Below are positions 29,684 through 37,360 of a DNA stretch of 64,000 bases, in pieces. This DNA comes from an uncultured Anaerococcus sp. (GTDB lineage: Bacteria; Bacillota; Clostridia; Tissierellales; Peptoniphilaceae). Under the pieces are notes generated by a model. That model saw only the letters and a program-made list of their open reading frames with translations, made no database searches and was not told the DNA's origin. Position 1 is the first letter of the stretch; each line of letters starts with the position of its first letter. The stretch is from NCBI RefSeq assembly GCF_943912385.1, contig NZ_CALTTY010000003.1, positions 70,173 to 134,172 of the forward strand. Reading direction: 5' to 3'. Both the position numbers and the translations under genes were made by a program.

Positions 29684-30625
29684 TTATTTCCTTTCCTTTA
29701 GGAGGAGGTAGAGGAATATTGGTCCTCCAAGAAAAGAGGTGATTGCCCCAATTGGAAGAATTACAGGGCTTAAGGCCATCCTAGAAACTAGGTCTGATAA
29801 GACTAGGATTATGGATCCGCCTAATATTGAGCCGGGAATAACATAGACATAGTTGTTGCCGACAAACATTTTTACAATGTGAGGTGCAATAAGACCTATG
29901 AAGTTTACAAGGCCTATATTTGAAACTATAGTTGATGCTGCGAGGCAACATAAGATTGTATTTTCAATTACAAGTTTATCCACGTTGATACCAAGGCTGA
30001 TGGCTGTGCTATCGCCTGTTAAAAGGGCGTTGTAGTCCCATCTGTGAAATATAGCGTAGACGCTTATCAGAAGTACTACCACAAAGATAGTAAGTATGTC
30101 CTTATAGCCGGTACTTCCCAAATCTCCAAAGGTCCAATAAACTATAGATGCTAGCTGAACTTCATCGGCAAAATACTGGATTAGGGTGGTTGCCCCTGCT
30201 AGCATGGAGCTTATGGCAACACCTGCAAGCACTATTCCTTGGGCTTTGATATTGTTAAATTTTGACAAAGCCAGGATAAAAAAAGCTACTATAATTGATC
30301 CCAGGAAGGAAAGAATTGGGATTTGAAAAGCTCCTTCCATATTAAAAACTACAATGGCCAAGGCTGCACCAAAGCTTGCTCCCTGGGAAACGCCTATAGT
30401 AGAGGCTGAAGCCAGGTTGTTTTGCAAAATAACTTGGAGTATTGCCCCGGTCAAACCCAGGCCTGCGCCGGAAACAATAGAAGTAAGTACTCTAGGCAGC
30501 CTGTTATTAACCATGATTAGGTTGATTTTTTCGTCATTAGCTTTGCCAAAAAATCCGAGAAATAAATCAGACAATGAAAGCTTGGCAGTCCCTAACTTAA
30601 GGGATACTAAAGAAGAAAAAACCAA
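29684..30625 (-). CDS. ABC importer permease (FecCD/BtuC type), start uncertain
   Basis: Membrane subunit with about nine helices and the FecCD signatures (NRLPRVLTSIVSGAGLGLTGA, ASTIGVSQGASFGA, GLIAPHIVKMF). The frame is open back to a TAA just upstream of a run of ten A (30657-30666), and the extra codons (KKNFIFLISLLLIL) complete the first membrane helix, but no ATG or GTG is present; TTG at 30625 is the first standard alternative and would truncate that helix. Either an unusual start is used or the A run has been miscounted. Function in the operon is clear. Confidence 0.85.
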   Translation of the reverse strand: MVFSSLVSLKLGTAKLSLSDLFLGFFGKANDEKINLIMVNNRLPRVLTSIVSGAGLGLTGAILQVILQNNLASASTIGVSQGASFGAALAIVVFNMEGAFQIPILSFLGSIIVAFFILALSKFNNIKAQGIVLAGVAISSMLAGATTLIQYFADEVQLASIVYWTFGDLGSTGYKDILTIFVVVLLISVYAIFHRWDYNALLTGDSTAISLGINVDKLVIENTILCCLAASTIVSNIGLVNFIGLIAPHIVKMFVGNNYVYVIPGSILGGSIILVLSDLVSRMALSPVILPIGAITSFLGGPIFLYLLLKERK

Positions 30626-30688
30626 TATTAGTAGCAGGGATATTAAAAATATGAAGTTTTTTTTTTATTTGACTTATAGTCGGTCGGT

Positions 30689-31870
30689 TTATTTTCCAAT
30701 TTCTAACTCCCTAAACTCTAAGCCAGCTTCTTTTTGGGCTGGATAGATGTCTTCTCCAATGAATTTTGTATATATTTCCTTAGCCTTTTCGTCCATATCA
30801 ACATCTTCAAACTTATCAGGGAAGGAAACTTTTCCTGCATAATAGGCATCTATTAGGGCAGTATCAAGGTTGGTTGCACGGTGCCTATAAGAAATTTGTG
30901 AATAGACATTGCCATTTTTGACTGCTGATAAGCTCTCAAAGAGGTCTTTGTTTTTCTCATACTGGTCTTTTATGATATCATAACCGTTGAAATCAAGAAG
31001 GATAATATCAGGATCCCATTCAAGAACTTTTTCTAAGTCTATTTCGAAAAAGCCTTCTTGGCCGTCTACTTCATCTGCCAAATTCCTGCAATATGAAAGG
31101 GTTAGTGGACCGTAATTTGCTTCTGTACCTTCAAAACCATGGCTTCCCTTAAATGATAGGCCGGCAACATAGACACTAGGCTTATTTTCTGGTTTAATAT
31201 CTTTGGTTCGATTTTCCAAATCTTCCTTGATTTCATCAAGATAAGCTGTCATTTCCTTGGCCTTTTCTTCTTTGTTATAAAGTTCTCCTAGAATCCTAAA
31301 AATTTCATAGTTTCTTTCATCAAGAGAAGAATCTGCAATAGGAATGCTTACAACAGGGATATTTGTTTTTTCTTGCATCTCGTCAGCACCTATTTTTAGG
31401 GAATCGATAGTGAGAATTACATCTGGCTCTAATTCGATAATTTTTTCGAGATTAGGCTCACCATTATCTCCTATGCCAGGTAAATCTTTGAATTTTTCAA
31501 AGTTGACATAGTTGTATGGTCTTTCTAAAACAGGTTCTTCCTTTTCATGGTCTTCAACACCAACAATCAAATCTTCGCTATCCATATAGCAAGTATATCT
31601 GAGAGTACCCACGCCAACGCAGACGATTTTCTTAATGTCTTTAGGAATGGTAACCTCTCTTTTTTGGCTATCGACAAGAACCCTATTTTCTCCATCTTCG
31701 CTTTCTTTAGCCTCTTCTTCCTTTTCTTCCTCAGAAGTTTGGGACTCAGTTTGGGTGCTCTCAGCCTTTTCTTCTTTGATATCTTTTTGATCTGAATTTT
31801 TCCCGCAAGCTGTAAGGAAAAAACAAAATACAAACACTAGGACATATCTAAATATTTTTTTTAACTTCAT
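30689..31870 (-). CDS. ABC importer substrate-binding lipoprotein (Fe/B12/Mo-type)
   Basis: 393 residues: signal peptide with lipobox LTA-C (Cys22), an acidic Glu/Ser/Lys linker, then a PeriBP_2/BtuF-like two-lobe domain joined by a long helix (about 185-225). LEPDVILTID and WDPDIILLDFNGYD are typical strands. Family members bind ferric siderophores, haem, cobalamin or molybdate/tungstate; the FmdE gene in the operon makes a Mo/W-type or related cofactor ligand attractive, but this is inference. AAGGAGATTTGT precedes the ATG. A structured leader lies upstream (31988-32051). Confidence 0.88.
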   Translation of the reverse strand: MKLKKIFRYVLVFVFCFFLTACGKNSDQKDIKEEKAESTQTESQTSEEEKEEEAKESEDGENRVLVDSQKREVTIPKDIKKIVCVGVGTLRYTCYMDSEDLIVGVEDHEKEEPVLERPYNYVNFEKFKDLPGIGDNGEPNLEKIIELEPDVILTIDSLKIGADEMQEKTNIPVVSIPIADSSLDERNYEIFRILGELYNKEEKAKEMTAYLDEIKEDLENRTKDIKPENKPSVYVAGLSFKGSHGFEGTEANYGPLTLSYCRNLADEVDGQEGFFEIDLEKVLEWDPDIILLDFNGYDIIKDQYEKNKDLFESLSAVKNGNVYSQISYRHRATNLDTALIDAYYAGKVSFPDKFEDVDMDEKAKEIYTKFIGEDIYPAQKEAGLEFRELEIGK

Positions 31871-31987
31871 ACAAATCTCCTTATTTAATAATAAAATTTG
31901 AGCCTATCAGGCTGAGGAAGATTTCTTAAAAATGGACTTCATATTAATAATATTTTAGAAAATTTATCTTTTGACCATTTTTAGATA

Positions 31988-32051
31988 TAAAAAAAGCCAC
32001 GAAAATATAATAGATACATTCACGTATCCAGCATACCTTCTTGGCTATGCA
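31988..32051 (-). promoter_or_regulatory. Candidate attenuator/riboswitch of metal ABC operon
   Basis: On the minus strand the leader forms GCATAGCC AAGAA GGTATGC (plus 32031-32050), then GATAC GTGAAT GTATC (32013-32028), then a segment ending TGGCTTTTTTT. AGCCA from the first stem (32042-32046) can instead pair with TGGCT (31995-31999), forming a terminator. The two foldings exclude each other, as in attenuators and riboswitches. I recognise no known class; it does not show obvious Moco, cobalamin or FMN motifs. Confidence 0.5.
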
Positions 32052-32238
32052 TAAAACCTACAATCAAACTGGTATTTTTAAATTCATTTAAAATAAGACT
32101 CTTCATGAGTGTTTTTATGTATTTCAATTATAGGTATAAAATATTATTAATCATTAAGAAAAAGCTTCCTGAGTAAATTATATCAAAATTTAATATCTGG
32201 GTCAACTATTAGCTTGTGAAAAATTAGTTTCATTACAC
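32052..32238 (-). promoter_or_regulatory. Intergenic with probable promoter of metal ABC operon
   Basis: AT-rich region between the attenuator and the PepSY gene terminator. A minus-strand TATAAT occurs near 32130, but the -35 is poor. No gene seen. Confidence 0.35.
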
Positions 32239-32284
32239 AAAAAACCAGGCACAGATTATATTGATCTGTGGCCTGGTTTTTTCT
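32239..32284. terminator. Terminator of PepSY lipoprotein 1
   Basis: AAACCAGGC(C)ACAGAT / ATCTGTGGCCTGGTTT long stem with A and T runs on the two sides. Confidence 0.88.
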
Positions 32285-32883
32285 TACATTATTTCTTTGT
32301 TTATAGCGTTTACTATGATTTCCTTGTCGTCTTCTAGTTCGATTTTGTATTTTTCGCCGTCGCCGTCGTTGTAAAGTGTCCATTCTACAACTTTGCCGCC
32401 GCCGTTTGATTCTAGGGCTATGTGCATAGCTTCTTCTGGTGGGATGGATTTGCCTAGATCTACTGGGTTTTCCTTGTCGGCTTCTTTTTCCATTTCGGAT
32501 TCTGTTGCTTCTGCTGTGTTGGCATTGACCTTTAGTTTGTATTCGTCGCCATTTTTCTCGCCTTCAAAGGTGTAGAAAGCTTCGCCATCATCTTCTTCGT
32601 AGGTCACTTCTGTGAGATTGTATGGTGCGCCTCCCACGTGGCTTTCAAATTTGTAGCTTGCAGCCTTTAAAGTTACCTTATCATCAGGCAGAACGATTTC
32701 AGAAGTTTCTTGTTCCTTATCTTCCTCTGTATCTTCTTCCTTCATATCTTCTGCGTCTTCTTTGACTTCTTCTGACTTTTCTTCTACAGCGGTCTCTTTC
32801 TTTGTATCAGCAGCATCTTCACCGCTACAAGCTGAAAATACAAAGGTCGATGCTAGTAGCAAGGCCAGTATTTTTTTATTCAT
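32284..32883 (-). CDS. PepSY-type lipoprotein 1
   Basis: 199-residue lipoprotein: signal peptide with Cys19 (FSA-C), acidic linker to about residue 65, then two PepSY-like units; the second reads IPPEEAMHIALES...VVEWTLYNDGDGEKYKIELEDDKEIIVNAINKE. The unit pattern (helix, then YEIEL and D-x-x-T/N-G-E end) is that of PepSY, a small extracytoplasmic domain thought to inhibit peptidases or sense the envelope. First and most divergent of four neighbouring lipoproteins of this type; it has its own terminator. Confidence 0.8.
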   Translation of the reverse strand: MNKKILALLLASTFVFSACSGEDAADTKKETAVEEKSEEVKEDAEDMKEEDTEEDKEQETSEIVLPDDKVTLKAASYKFESHVGGAPYNLTEVTYEEDDGEAFYTFEGEKNGDEYKLKVNANTAEATESEMEKEADKENPVDLGKSIPPEEAMHIALESNGGGKVVEWTLYNDGDGEKYKIELEDDKEIIVNAINKEIM

Positions 32884-33002
32884 CTATAATCCCCTTTTTT
32901 ACAAATATTTTCCTATTATGACTATACCTAGGGACTGATATTTTACAAAATATAGAGGATGTCGATAAAATTATATCAAAAATCTGCGACTTTCGATAAA
33001 TA

Positions 33003-33030
33003 CAAAAAAATAGACCCAGAGGGCCTATTT
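33003..33030 (-). terminator. Terminator of PepSY lipoprotein 2
   Basis: AATAGGCCC TCT GGGTCTATT with T run (minus strand); nearly the same hairpin follows lipoproteins 3 and 4. Confidence 0.8.
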
Positions 33031-33049
33031 TCTTATATTTTTACATATA

Positions 33050-33619
33050 TTAAAGTACTTCGCCTGTCGCAGCGTCGATTTTAACGTCCTTTCCTTCAGC
33101 GATTTCTATGTCATAGACGGCTTTATTATCTTCGATTTTTAACTCGTATCCCTTTACCCGAGCACCTTTGCTTTGCTTTTCTAGGGCCTTTTCCATTGCA
33201 TCAACGCCTGAAATAATATTTTTAAAGTCTAGGGCGAGTTTCTTGTTGGTGGTGTCTTTTTCGATTTTTTCTTCTAGGATTTGGGCATTGTCATCGATTT
33301 TTAGCTTGTATATTTTCCCATCTTTAAATCCCTCAATATTTAGGATGAAGAGTTCATTGGTAAATTCCACTTTGATTTTATCTATATTTATTGAATCCAT
33401 GTTTGCCTCGCCAAAGTTGTGGTTGTGGAAGATTTTCAAGGCGTCGTCTAGATTTTTTGCAACTTCTGGGATAGGTTTTTTCTTACTTTCAGATACATTT
33501 ATCTCCTTGTTTTCTACCTGTTTTGTCCCGGTATCAAATTTTTCTTCATTTGGGTTACTATTACAGCCTGCAAGTAAAAAAATTATGACCAAGAGACATG
33601 TGGATATTTTTTTCTTCAT
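33050..33619 (-). CDS. PepSY-type lipoprotein 2
   Basis: 189 residues. Lipobox LAG-C with Cys19, short Lys/Glu/Ser linker, then two PepSY-type units. The first (about 55-115) contains LDDALKIFHNHNFGEAN and the second (about 125-189) contains SGVDAMEKALEKQ, YELKIEDNKAVYDIEI and ends VKIDAATGEVL. Clearly paralogous to lipoprotein 3 across the whole length and to 4 in the second unit. Alone between a promoter with TATAAT and its own terminator. Confidence 0.85.
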   Translation of the reverse strand: MKKKISTCLLVIIFLLAGCNSNPNEEKFDTGTKQVENKEINVSESKKKPIPEVAKNLDDALKIFHNHNFGEANMDSINIDKIKVEFTNELFILNIEGFKDGKIYKLKIDDNAQILEEKIEKDTTNKKLALDFKNIISGVDAMEKALEKQSKGARVKGYELKIEDNKAVYDIEIAEGKDVKIDAATGEVL

Positions 33620-33717
33620 GTTTTTTCCTTTTCAAATTCATTTTAATTGTATTATACTAAAGTGCCCCATATTTACAATTTCAAGGCAAATTTTAAAAAC
33701 CTATAAAAATTTACAAA

Positions 33718-33743
33718 GAAATAGACCCAAGAGGGCCTATTCT
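33718..33743 (-). terminator. Terminator of PepSY lipoprotein 3
   Basis: AATAGGCCC TCTT GGGTCTATT followed by TTCTTTG (minus strand). Confidence 0.75.
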
Positions 33744-33752
33744 TAATGTTTT

Positions 33753-34367
33753 TCAGTCTCCTTCGATTATTTCACCAGTTGTGGCATCGATTGTTAGGTC
33801 TTTGCCGTTATCTAGTTCTACTTCGTAAACTGTTTTGTTATCTTCGATTTTTAATTCATATTCTTTAACTTGTACACTCTCATCTTGGCCTTCGAGGGCT
33901 TTTTCCATAGCATCCACACCAGAAATTATCTTAGTAAAATCTATGGCAAGCTTGTTATTGTCGTCATCATCTTCAATTTCTTCTTCTAAGATATTGCCAT
34001 TGTCATCTATCTTAAGTTGGTATTCTTTGCCATCCTTAAAACCTTCAATGCTATAGATTATATCCTTATCTAAGATTTCCACCTTAAGTTTATCGAAATT
34101 AAAAGAATCAGCTGATGCATCTCCAAAATTCTGTTTGTGGAAAATTTTAACCGCATCTTCCATATTCATGGCAATTTCTGGAGCTTTTTCTTTTTCTGTA
34201 TTAGAAGAAGTTTTGTCATCGTCAGAAACTTCTTTTACACCAGAATTTGTATCTTCAACTTGGCTTGGTTTTTGCTTAGGTTTTTCTGCTGGCTTTGCAT
34301 CCTTATTTCCACAGGCTCCTAAAAGAAGGCTTGCTAAAAGAATTAGGCTTAAATTTTTTATTTTCAT
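33753..34367 (-). CDS. PepSY-type lipoprotein 3
   Basis: 204 residues, Cys19 in LGA-C, Lys/Pro then Asp/Ser-rich linker, two PepSY-type units: MEDAVKIFHKQNFGDAS and SGVDAMEKALEGQ, closing with LTIDATTGEIIEGD. Nearest paralogue is lipoprotein 2. Its promoter (minus-strand TATAAT at 34426-34431) has the motif CTTACAAAAGTTTTAAG (34458-34474) upstream, shared with lipoprotein 4. Confidence 0.85.
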   Translation of the reverse strand: MKIKNLSLILLASLLLGACGNKDAKPAEKPKQKPSQVEDTNSGVKEVSDDDKTSSNTEKEKAPEIAMNMEDAVKIFHKQNFGDASADSFNFDKLKVEILDKDIIYSIEGFKDGKEYQLKIDDNGNILEEEIEDDDDNNKLAIDFTKIISGVDAMEKALEGQDESVQVKEYELKIEDNKTVYEVELDNGKDLTIDATTGEIIEGD

Positions 34368-34457
34368 ATCTTACTCCTCTTATATAATACTAGATCAAAA
34401 AAGGAATTCCTATTTTCTCAAATATATTATACCATAGATTAGGAAAGTTTAATATTT

Positions 34458-34474
34458 CTTACAAAAGTTTTAAG
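34458..34474. promoter_or_regulatory. Candidate regulator site upstream of PepSY lipoprotein 3
   Basis: CTTACAAAAGTTTTAAG; 14 of 17 bases match CTTACAAATATTTTAAG at 35282-35298. It begins 27 bases upstream of the -10 box. Confidence 0.45.
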
Positions 34475-34497
34475 AATTATAAGGAATAAATAAATAA

Positions 34498-34523
34498 AAA
34501 ATAGACCCCGAGGGGCCTATTTA
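34498..34523 (-). terminator. Terminator of PepSY lipoprotein 4
   Basis: AATAGGCCCC TC GGGGTCTATT with T run (minus strand). Confidence 0.8.
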
Positions 34524-34541
34524 CTTATATTTTTTCTTGTA

Positions 34542-35162
34542 TTAAAGTATTTCGCCTGATGCAGCACCGACTTTTACATCATTTCCGTCTTCGATGTCTA
34601 TTTCATATAATGCCTTGCCATCTTCTGCTTCTAGTTCGTATTCTTTAACCCAAGCACCTTCTTGGCCTTCTAGTGCTTTTTCCATGGCTTCCTTGGCTGT
34701 TATGATACCGTCTCTTTCTATAGCAAGAACGGTACTATCATCTTCTGTATCTCTTTCTTCCTTGATTAAATCTAGGCTATCTGCATCAAATTCTGCTTCA
34801 AATTCTTCTCCGTCTTTGTATCCTGTTACACTGTAGACATACTTTCCATCTTCTTCGTCAAGACCTGCGCCTGTTAGCTCGATTGCTTCCTCTTGGAAGT
34901 GGTCGTAGAAGGCGTCGAATGCTTCTTCTAGTGTTTTTTCTGTAGCTGGGATTGGGTCTTTGTCTGTTTGTGTAGTATTTTCCTTATCGTCAGCCTCATC
35001 ATCGGCCTTATCTTCACCTGCGACTTCTTTTACAGAGTCAGCTGATTCTGTAACCTGGGTGTCTTCTGTATTTACTTCTTCTGTTGTTTTTGCGTCTTCG
35101 TTTCCGCATGCTCCTAGAACTACTGCAGTAGCTAGGGCTAGTAATAAACTTTTATTTTTCAT
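34542..35162 (-). CDS. PepSY-type lipoprotein 4
   Basis: 206 residues from ATG 35162 (GGAGAG upstream; an in-frame extension of nine codons lacks a ribosome site). Signal peptide with LGA-C (Cys19), Thr/Glu/Asp-rich linker of about 60 residues, then two PepSY-type units (TLEEAFDAFYDHF; TAKEAMEKALEGQ, ending VKVGAASGEIL). It is divergent from the two-component system at 35400 and shares a 240-base control region with it, so regulation by that system is likely. Confidence 0.85.
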   Translation of the reverse strand: MKNKSLLLALATAVVLGACGNEDAKTTEEVNTEDTQVTESADSVKEVAGEDKADDEADDKENTTQTDKDPIPATEKTLEEAFDAFYDHFQEEAIELTGAGLDEEDGKYVYSVTGYKDGEEFEAEFDADSLDLIKEERDTEDDSTVLAIERDGIITAKEAMEKALEGQEGAWVKEYELEAEDGKALYEIDIEDGNDVKVGAASGEIL

Positions 35163-35281
35163 ATATGTTTCTCTCCTATTATTTTGCACTTATCAAGTGA
35201 GTATATAATCACTCCGTTTCATATTTGTATTATACCCTACTTTAATAAACTTAAACTTAAAGAGAACTTTATTCAAGTTTT

Positions 35282-35298
35282 CTTACAAATATTTTAAG
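35282..35298. promoter_or_regulatory. Candidate regulator site between PepSY lipoprotein 4 and two-component system
   Basis: CTTACAAATATTTTAAG, 48 bases upstream of the lipoprotein 4 -10 box (35229-35234), about two helical turns further than the copy at 34458. Also 53 bases upstream of the response-regulator -10 box. Confidence 0.45.
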
Positions 35299-35350
35299 TT
35301 TTATAAATTTAACAAGAGACAATAGTCTTAACCTTAATTTAATGTCTTTG

Positions 35351-35359
35351 TGATATAAT
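35351..35359 (+). promoter_or_regulatory. Extended -10 promoter of two-component system
   Basis: TGATATAAT with no clear -35. The surrounding CTTTGTGATATAAT recurs exactly at the promoter of the gene at 38991. Confidence 0.6.
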
Positions 35360-35399
35360 CATAGTGAATAATAATGTTTTTTTAAGAAGGGATGATTTT

Positions 35400-36080
35400 A
35401 TGAAGGTATTGATTGTAGAAGATGAGCTTGACCTGCTTGATTCCATAGCTGAAGGACTGAGTCTATTAGGTTATGTGACTGATAAGGCAAGTAATGGTCT
35501 TGATGCTATAGATATGGCCTATGTAGAAAGCTATGATATTATAATTCTCGATGTAAACCTACCTGGTAAGGATGGTTTTGATGTTCTTGAAGCTATAAGA
35601 GATTTTAACAAGGAAGTTGCCATTATCATGCTTACAGCTAGGTCTGACATAGAAGATAGGGTCAAGGGTCTAGATCTTGGGGCAAGTGACTATATGGTAA
35701 AACCCTTTGCCTTAAGGGAGCTTGATGCTAGGATGCGTTCTCACTTAAGAGGGAAGAAAATCCACCAGGCAATAGAAATTGAAATATCTGGTTTGGTTTT
35801 TGATACCATAAAAAGAGAGGCTTCTTATAAGGGAGAAGACATTGCCCTTACAGCTAAGGAAACTGGGATTTTAGAGTATTTATTTTTAAATTCTGAACGT
35901 TTTATCCCTGCAGAGGAGCTAATAGAGCATGTTTGGGATTCAAATGCAGATGGATTTTCAAATACTGTAAGGGTCCATATGTCTTCCCTTAGGAAAAAGC
36001 TAAAAGCAGCCTGTGGGAAAAATCTAATTGAAAATGTAATTGGCAAAGGCTACCGTATCCATGAGACAGAAAATTTATGA
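35400..36080 (+). CDS. OmpR-family response regulator
   Basis: 226 residues: receiver domain with acidic pocket (VEDELD) and phospho-acceptor Asp51 (IIILDVNLPGKDGF), conserved T and K (LTARSD, VKPF), then a winged-helix DNA-binding domain (NTVRVHMSSLRKKL). ATG 35400 follows AGAAGGGATG. The kinase gene overlaps its 3' end. Likely controls the divergent PepSY lipoprotein genes and possibly the redox cassette downstream; this is inferred from position and shared motifs. Confidence 0.93.
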   Translation: MKVLIVEDELDLLDSIAEGLSLLGYVTDKASNGLDAIDMAYVESYDIIILDVNLPGKDGFDVLEAIRDFNKEVAIIMLTARSDIEDRVKGLDLGASDYMVKPFALRELDARMRSHLRGKKIHQAIEIEISGLVFDTIKREASYKGEDIALTAKETGILEYLFLNSERFIPAEELIEHVWDSNADGFSNTVRVHMSSLRKKLKAACGKNLIENVIGKGYRIHETENL

Positions 36081-37170
36081 TTCTATTGTTTTTAAGCTAA
36101 TCTTAGCAGTTGTTGTTATTTTTATAACCATGCTTCTTGTTAGTATGTATTTTATAAACCGCAAGCAGGCTATGGTTATAGATGGGATGATAGAAGATAT
36201 AAATTCTAGTCTACCTTCGATGAGCGAGTCCTTTGTACTTTTTATAGATTCCTCTAAAATTCAGTCGTCAAGCGACTTTACCCTTTACCTTATCCTCTTG
36301 ATGGGGATCGTTTTGATTGTGGGAAGTATTTTTTTTGCATTTATTATAAAGAGGATCTTAGCCCCTTTAAAAAATCTCCAGAAAAAAATAGGAGAGGTTG
36401 ACATAAACGAACCAGATACTTTCGAAAACATAGTGATTTTTGATAACACCTCAAGTGAAATTGTGGAGCTTTCTCAGACCTTTGATAAGATGCTTAAGAA
36501 AATCTATGCAGACTATAAAAGGCAGAGGGATTTCTCCTCGAATGTAGCTCATGAGCTGAGGACGCCTATAGCTGTTATGAAAAGCCAGCTAGATCTTTAT
36601 AGGCAGAAGACTTGCGACCCCGAAGTCCTAAATCTTTTAAGGGTTCTTGATACCAATGTCAACAAATTAAGTTGTCTGGTAGATGCTATCTTGTCATTAA
36701 GAAAAAAAGAAAAACTAAGGCCAAGTTATGTTAATATCGATGATTTGATTGATGAAATCATTTTTGATCTTGAAGATAAGGCCCTTGATAAGGGTGTTCA
36801 AATCAAAACTGAGTTTAAAAATATTTCTATAAAGACTGATGACAGCCTCCTACAAAGACTTATCTTTAATATTATAGATAATGCCATCAAATACAATGTC
36901 AAAGATGGAAGGGTCTTAGTCGTAGCAAGAGATCTTGGTGATATGGTTGAAATTCAAGTATCTGATACAGGTATAGGCATTTCAGATGCTGACAAGGGAA
37001 GGATTTTTGATTTATTCTACCAGATTGATTCATCTAGGAGGCAGGATGGCTTTGGTATAGGGCTCTCCCTATCAAAAACCATAGCAGATATGCTGGGTGC
37101 AAGTGTTGAAATTCATTCTAATGAGTCCCAAGGCTCGACCTTTATTATAAAGATTCCCAAAACTTTATGA
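36061..37170 (+). CDS. Sensor histidine kinase
   Basis: 369-residue membrane kinase: two membrane helices (about 12-32 and 75-98) enclose only about 40 external residues, so the signal is probably membrane- or envelope-derived. Then HAMP-like region, DHp with NVAHELRTP, and ATPase domain with NIIDNAIKYN (N box), DTGIGIS and GFGIGLSL (G boxes). Starts at ATG 36061 inside the regulator gene, a 20-base overlap implying coupled translation. A TTG 21 bases earlier is possible. Confidence 0.92.
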   Translation: MRQKIYDSIVFKLILAVVVIFITMLLVSMYFINRKQAMVIDGMIEDINSSLPSMSESFVLFIDSSKIQSSSDFTLYLILLMGIVLIVGSIFFAFIIKRILAPLKNLQKKIGEVDINEPDTFENIVIFDNTSSEIVELSQTFDKMLKKIYADYKRQRDFSSNVAHELRTPIAVMKSQLDLYRQKTCDPEVLNLLRVLDTNVNKLSCLVDAILSLRKKEKLRPSYVNIDDLIDEIIFDLEDKALDKGVQIKTEFKNISIKTDDSLLQRLIFNIIDNAIKYNVKDGRVLVVARDLGDMVEIQVSDTGIGISDADKGRIFDLFYQIDSSRRQDGFGIGLSLSKTIADMLGASVEIHSNESQGSTFIIKIPKTL

Positions 37171-37222
37171 TAATTTAACCATACTCCTGCTAGAATATAG
37201 GTATAAGAGATAAGGAGTTTAT

Positions 37223-37360
37223 ATGAAAAGAAGAGAAATATCCTACGCTCTCCTTGCCACAAGCCTTGCCCTCATAGGATTTGGGGCATACAGGGGAGAG
37301 GTAGGTACAGTTTTTATGAAGGCTATTAACCTGTGTCTGGAGTGTATAGGCATTGGATAA
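37223..37360 (+). CDS. CD1871A-type small CXXC membrane protein
   Basis: 45 residues starting at ATG 37223 behind AAGGAG. One membrane helix (about 7-23) and a C-terminal CLEC (Cys38, Cys41) four residues before the end. This matches the tiny 'CD1871A family CXXC motif-containing protein' known from clostridia beside 4Fe-4S and thioredoxin-like genes, as here. Its stop overlaps the TTG start of the next gene. Role unknown; likely thiol redox at the membrane. Confidence 0.75.
   Translation: MKRREISYALLATSLALIGFGAYRGEVGTVFMKAINLCLECIGIG

Noticed and set aside
33168..33746. 192-codon plus-strand open frame opposite PepSY lipoproteins
   Set aside because: Ser/Phe/Leu-rich antisense shadow of real lipoprotein genes with signal peptides and terminators.
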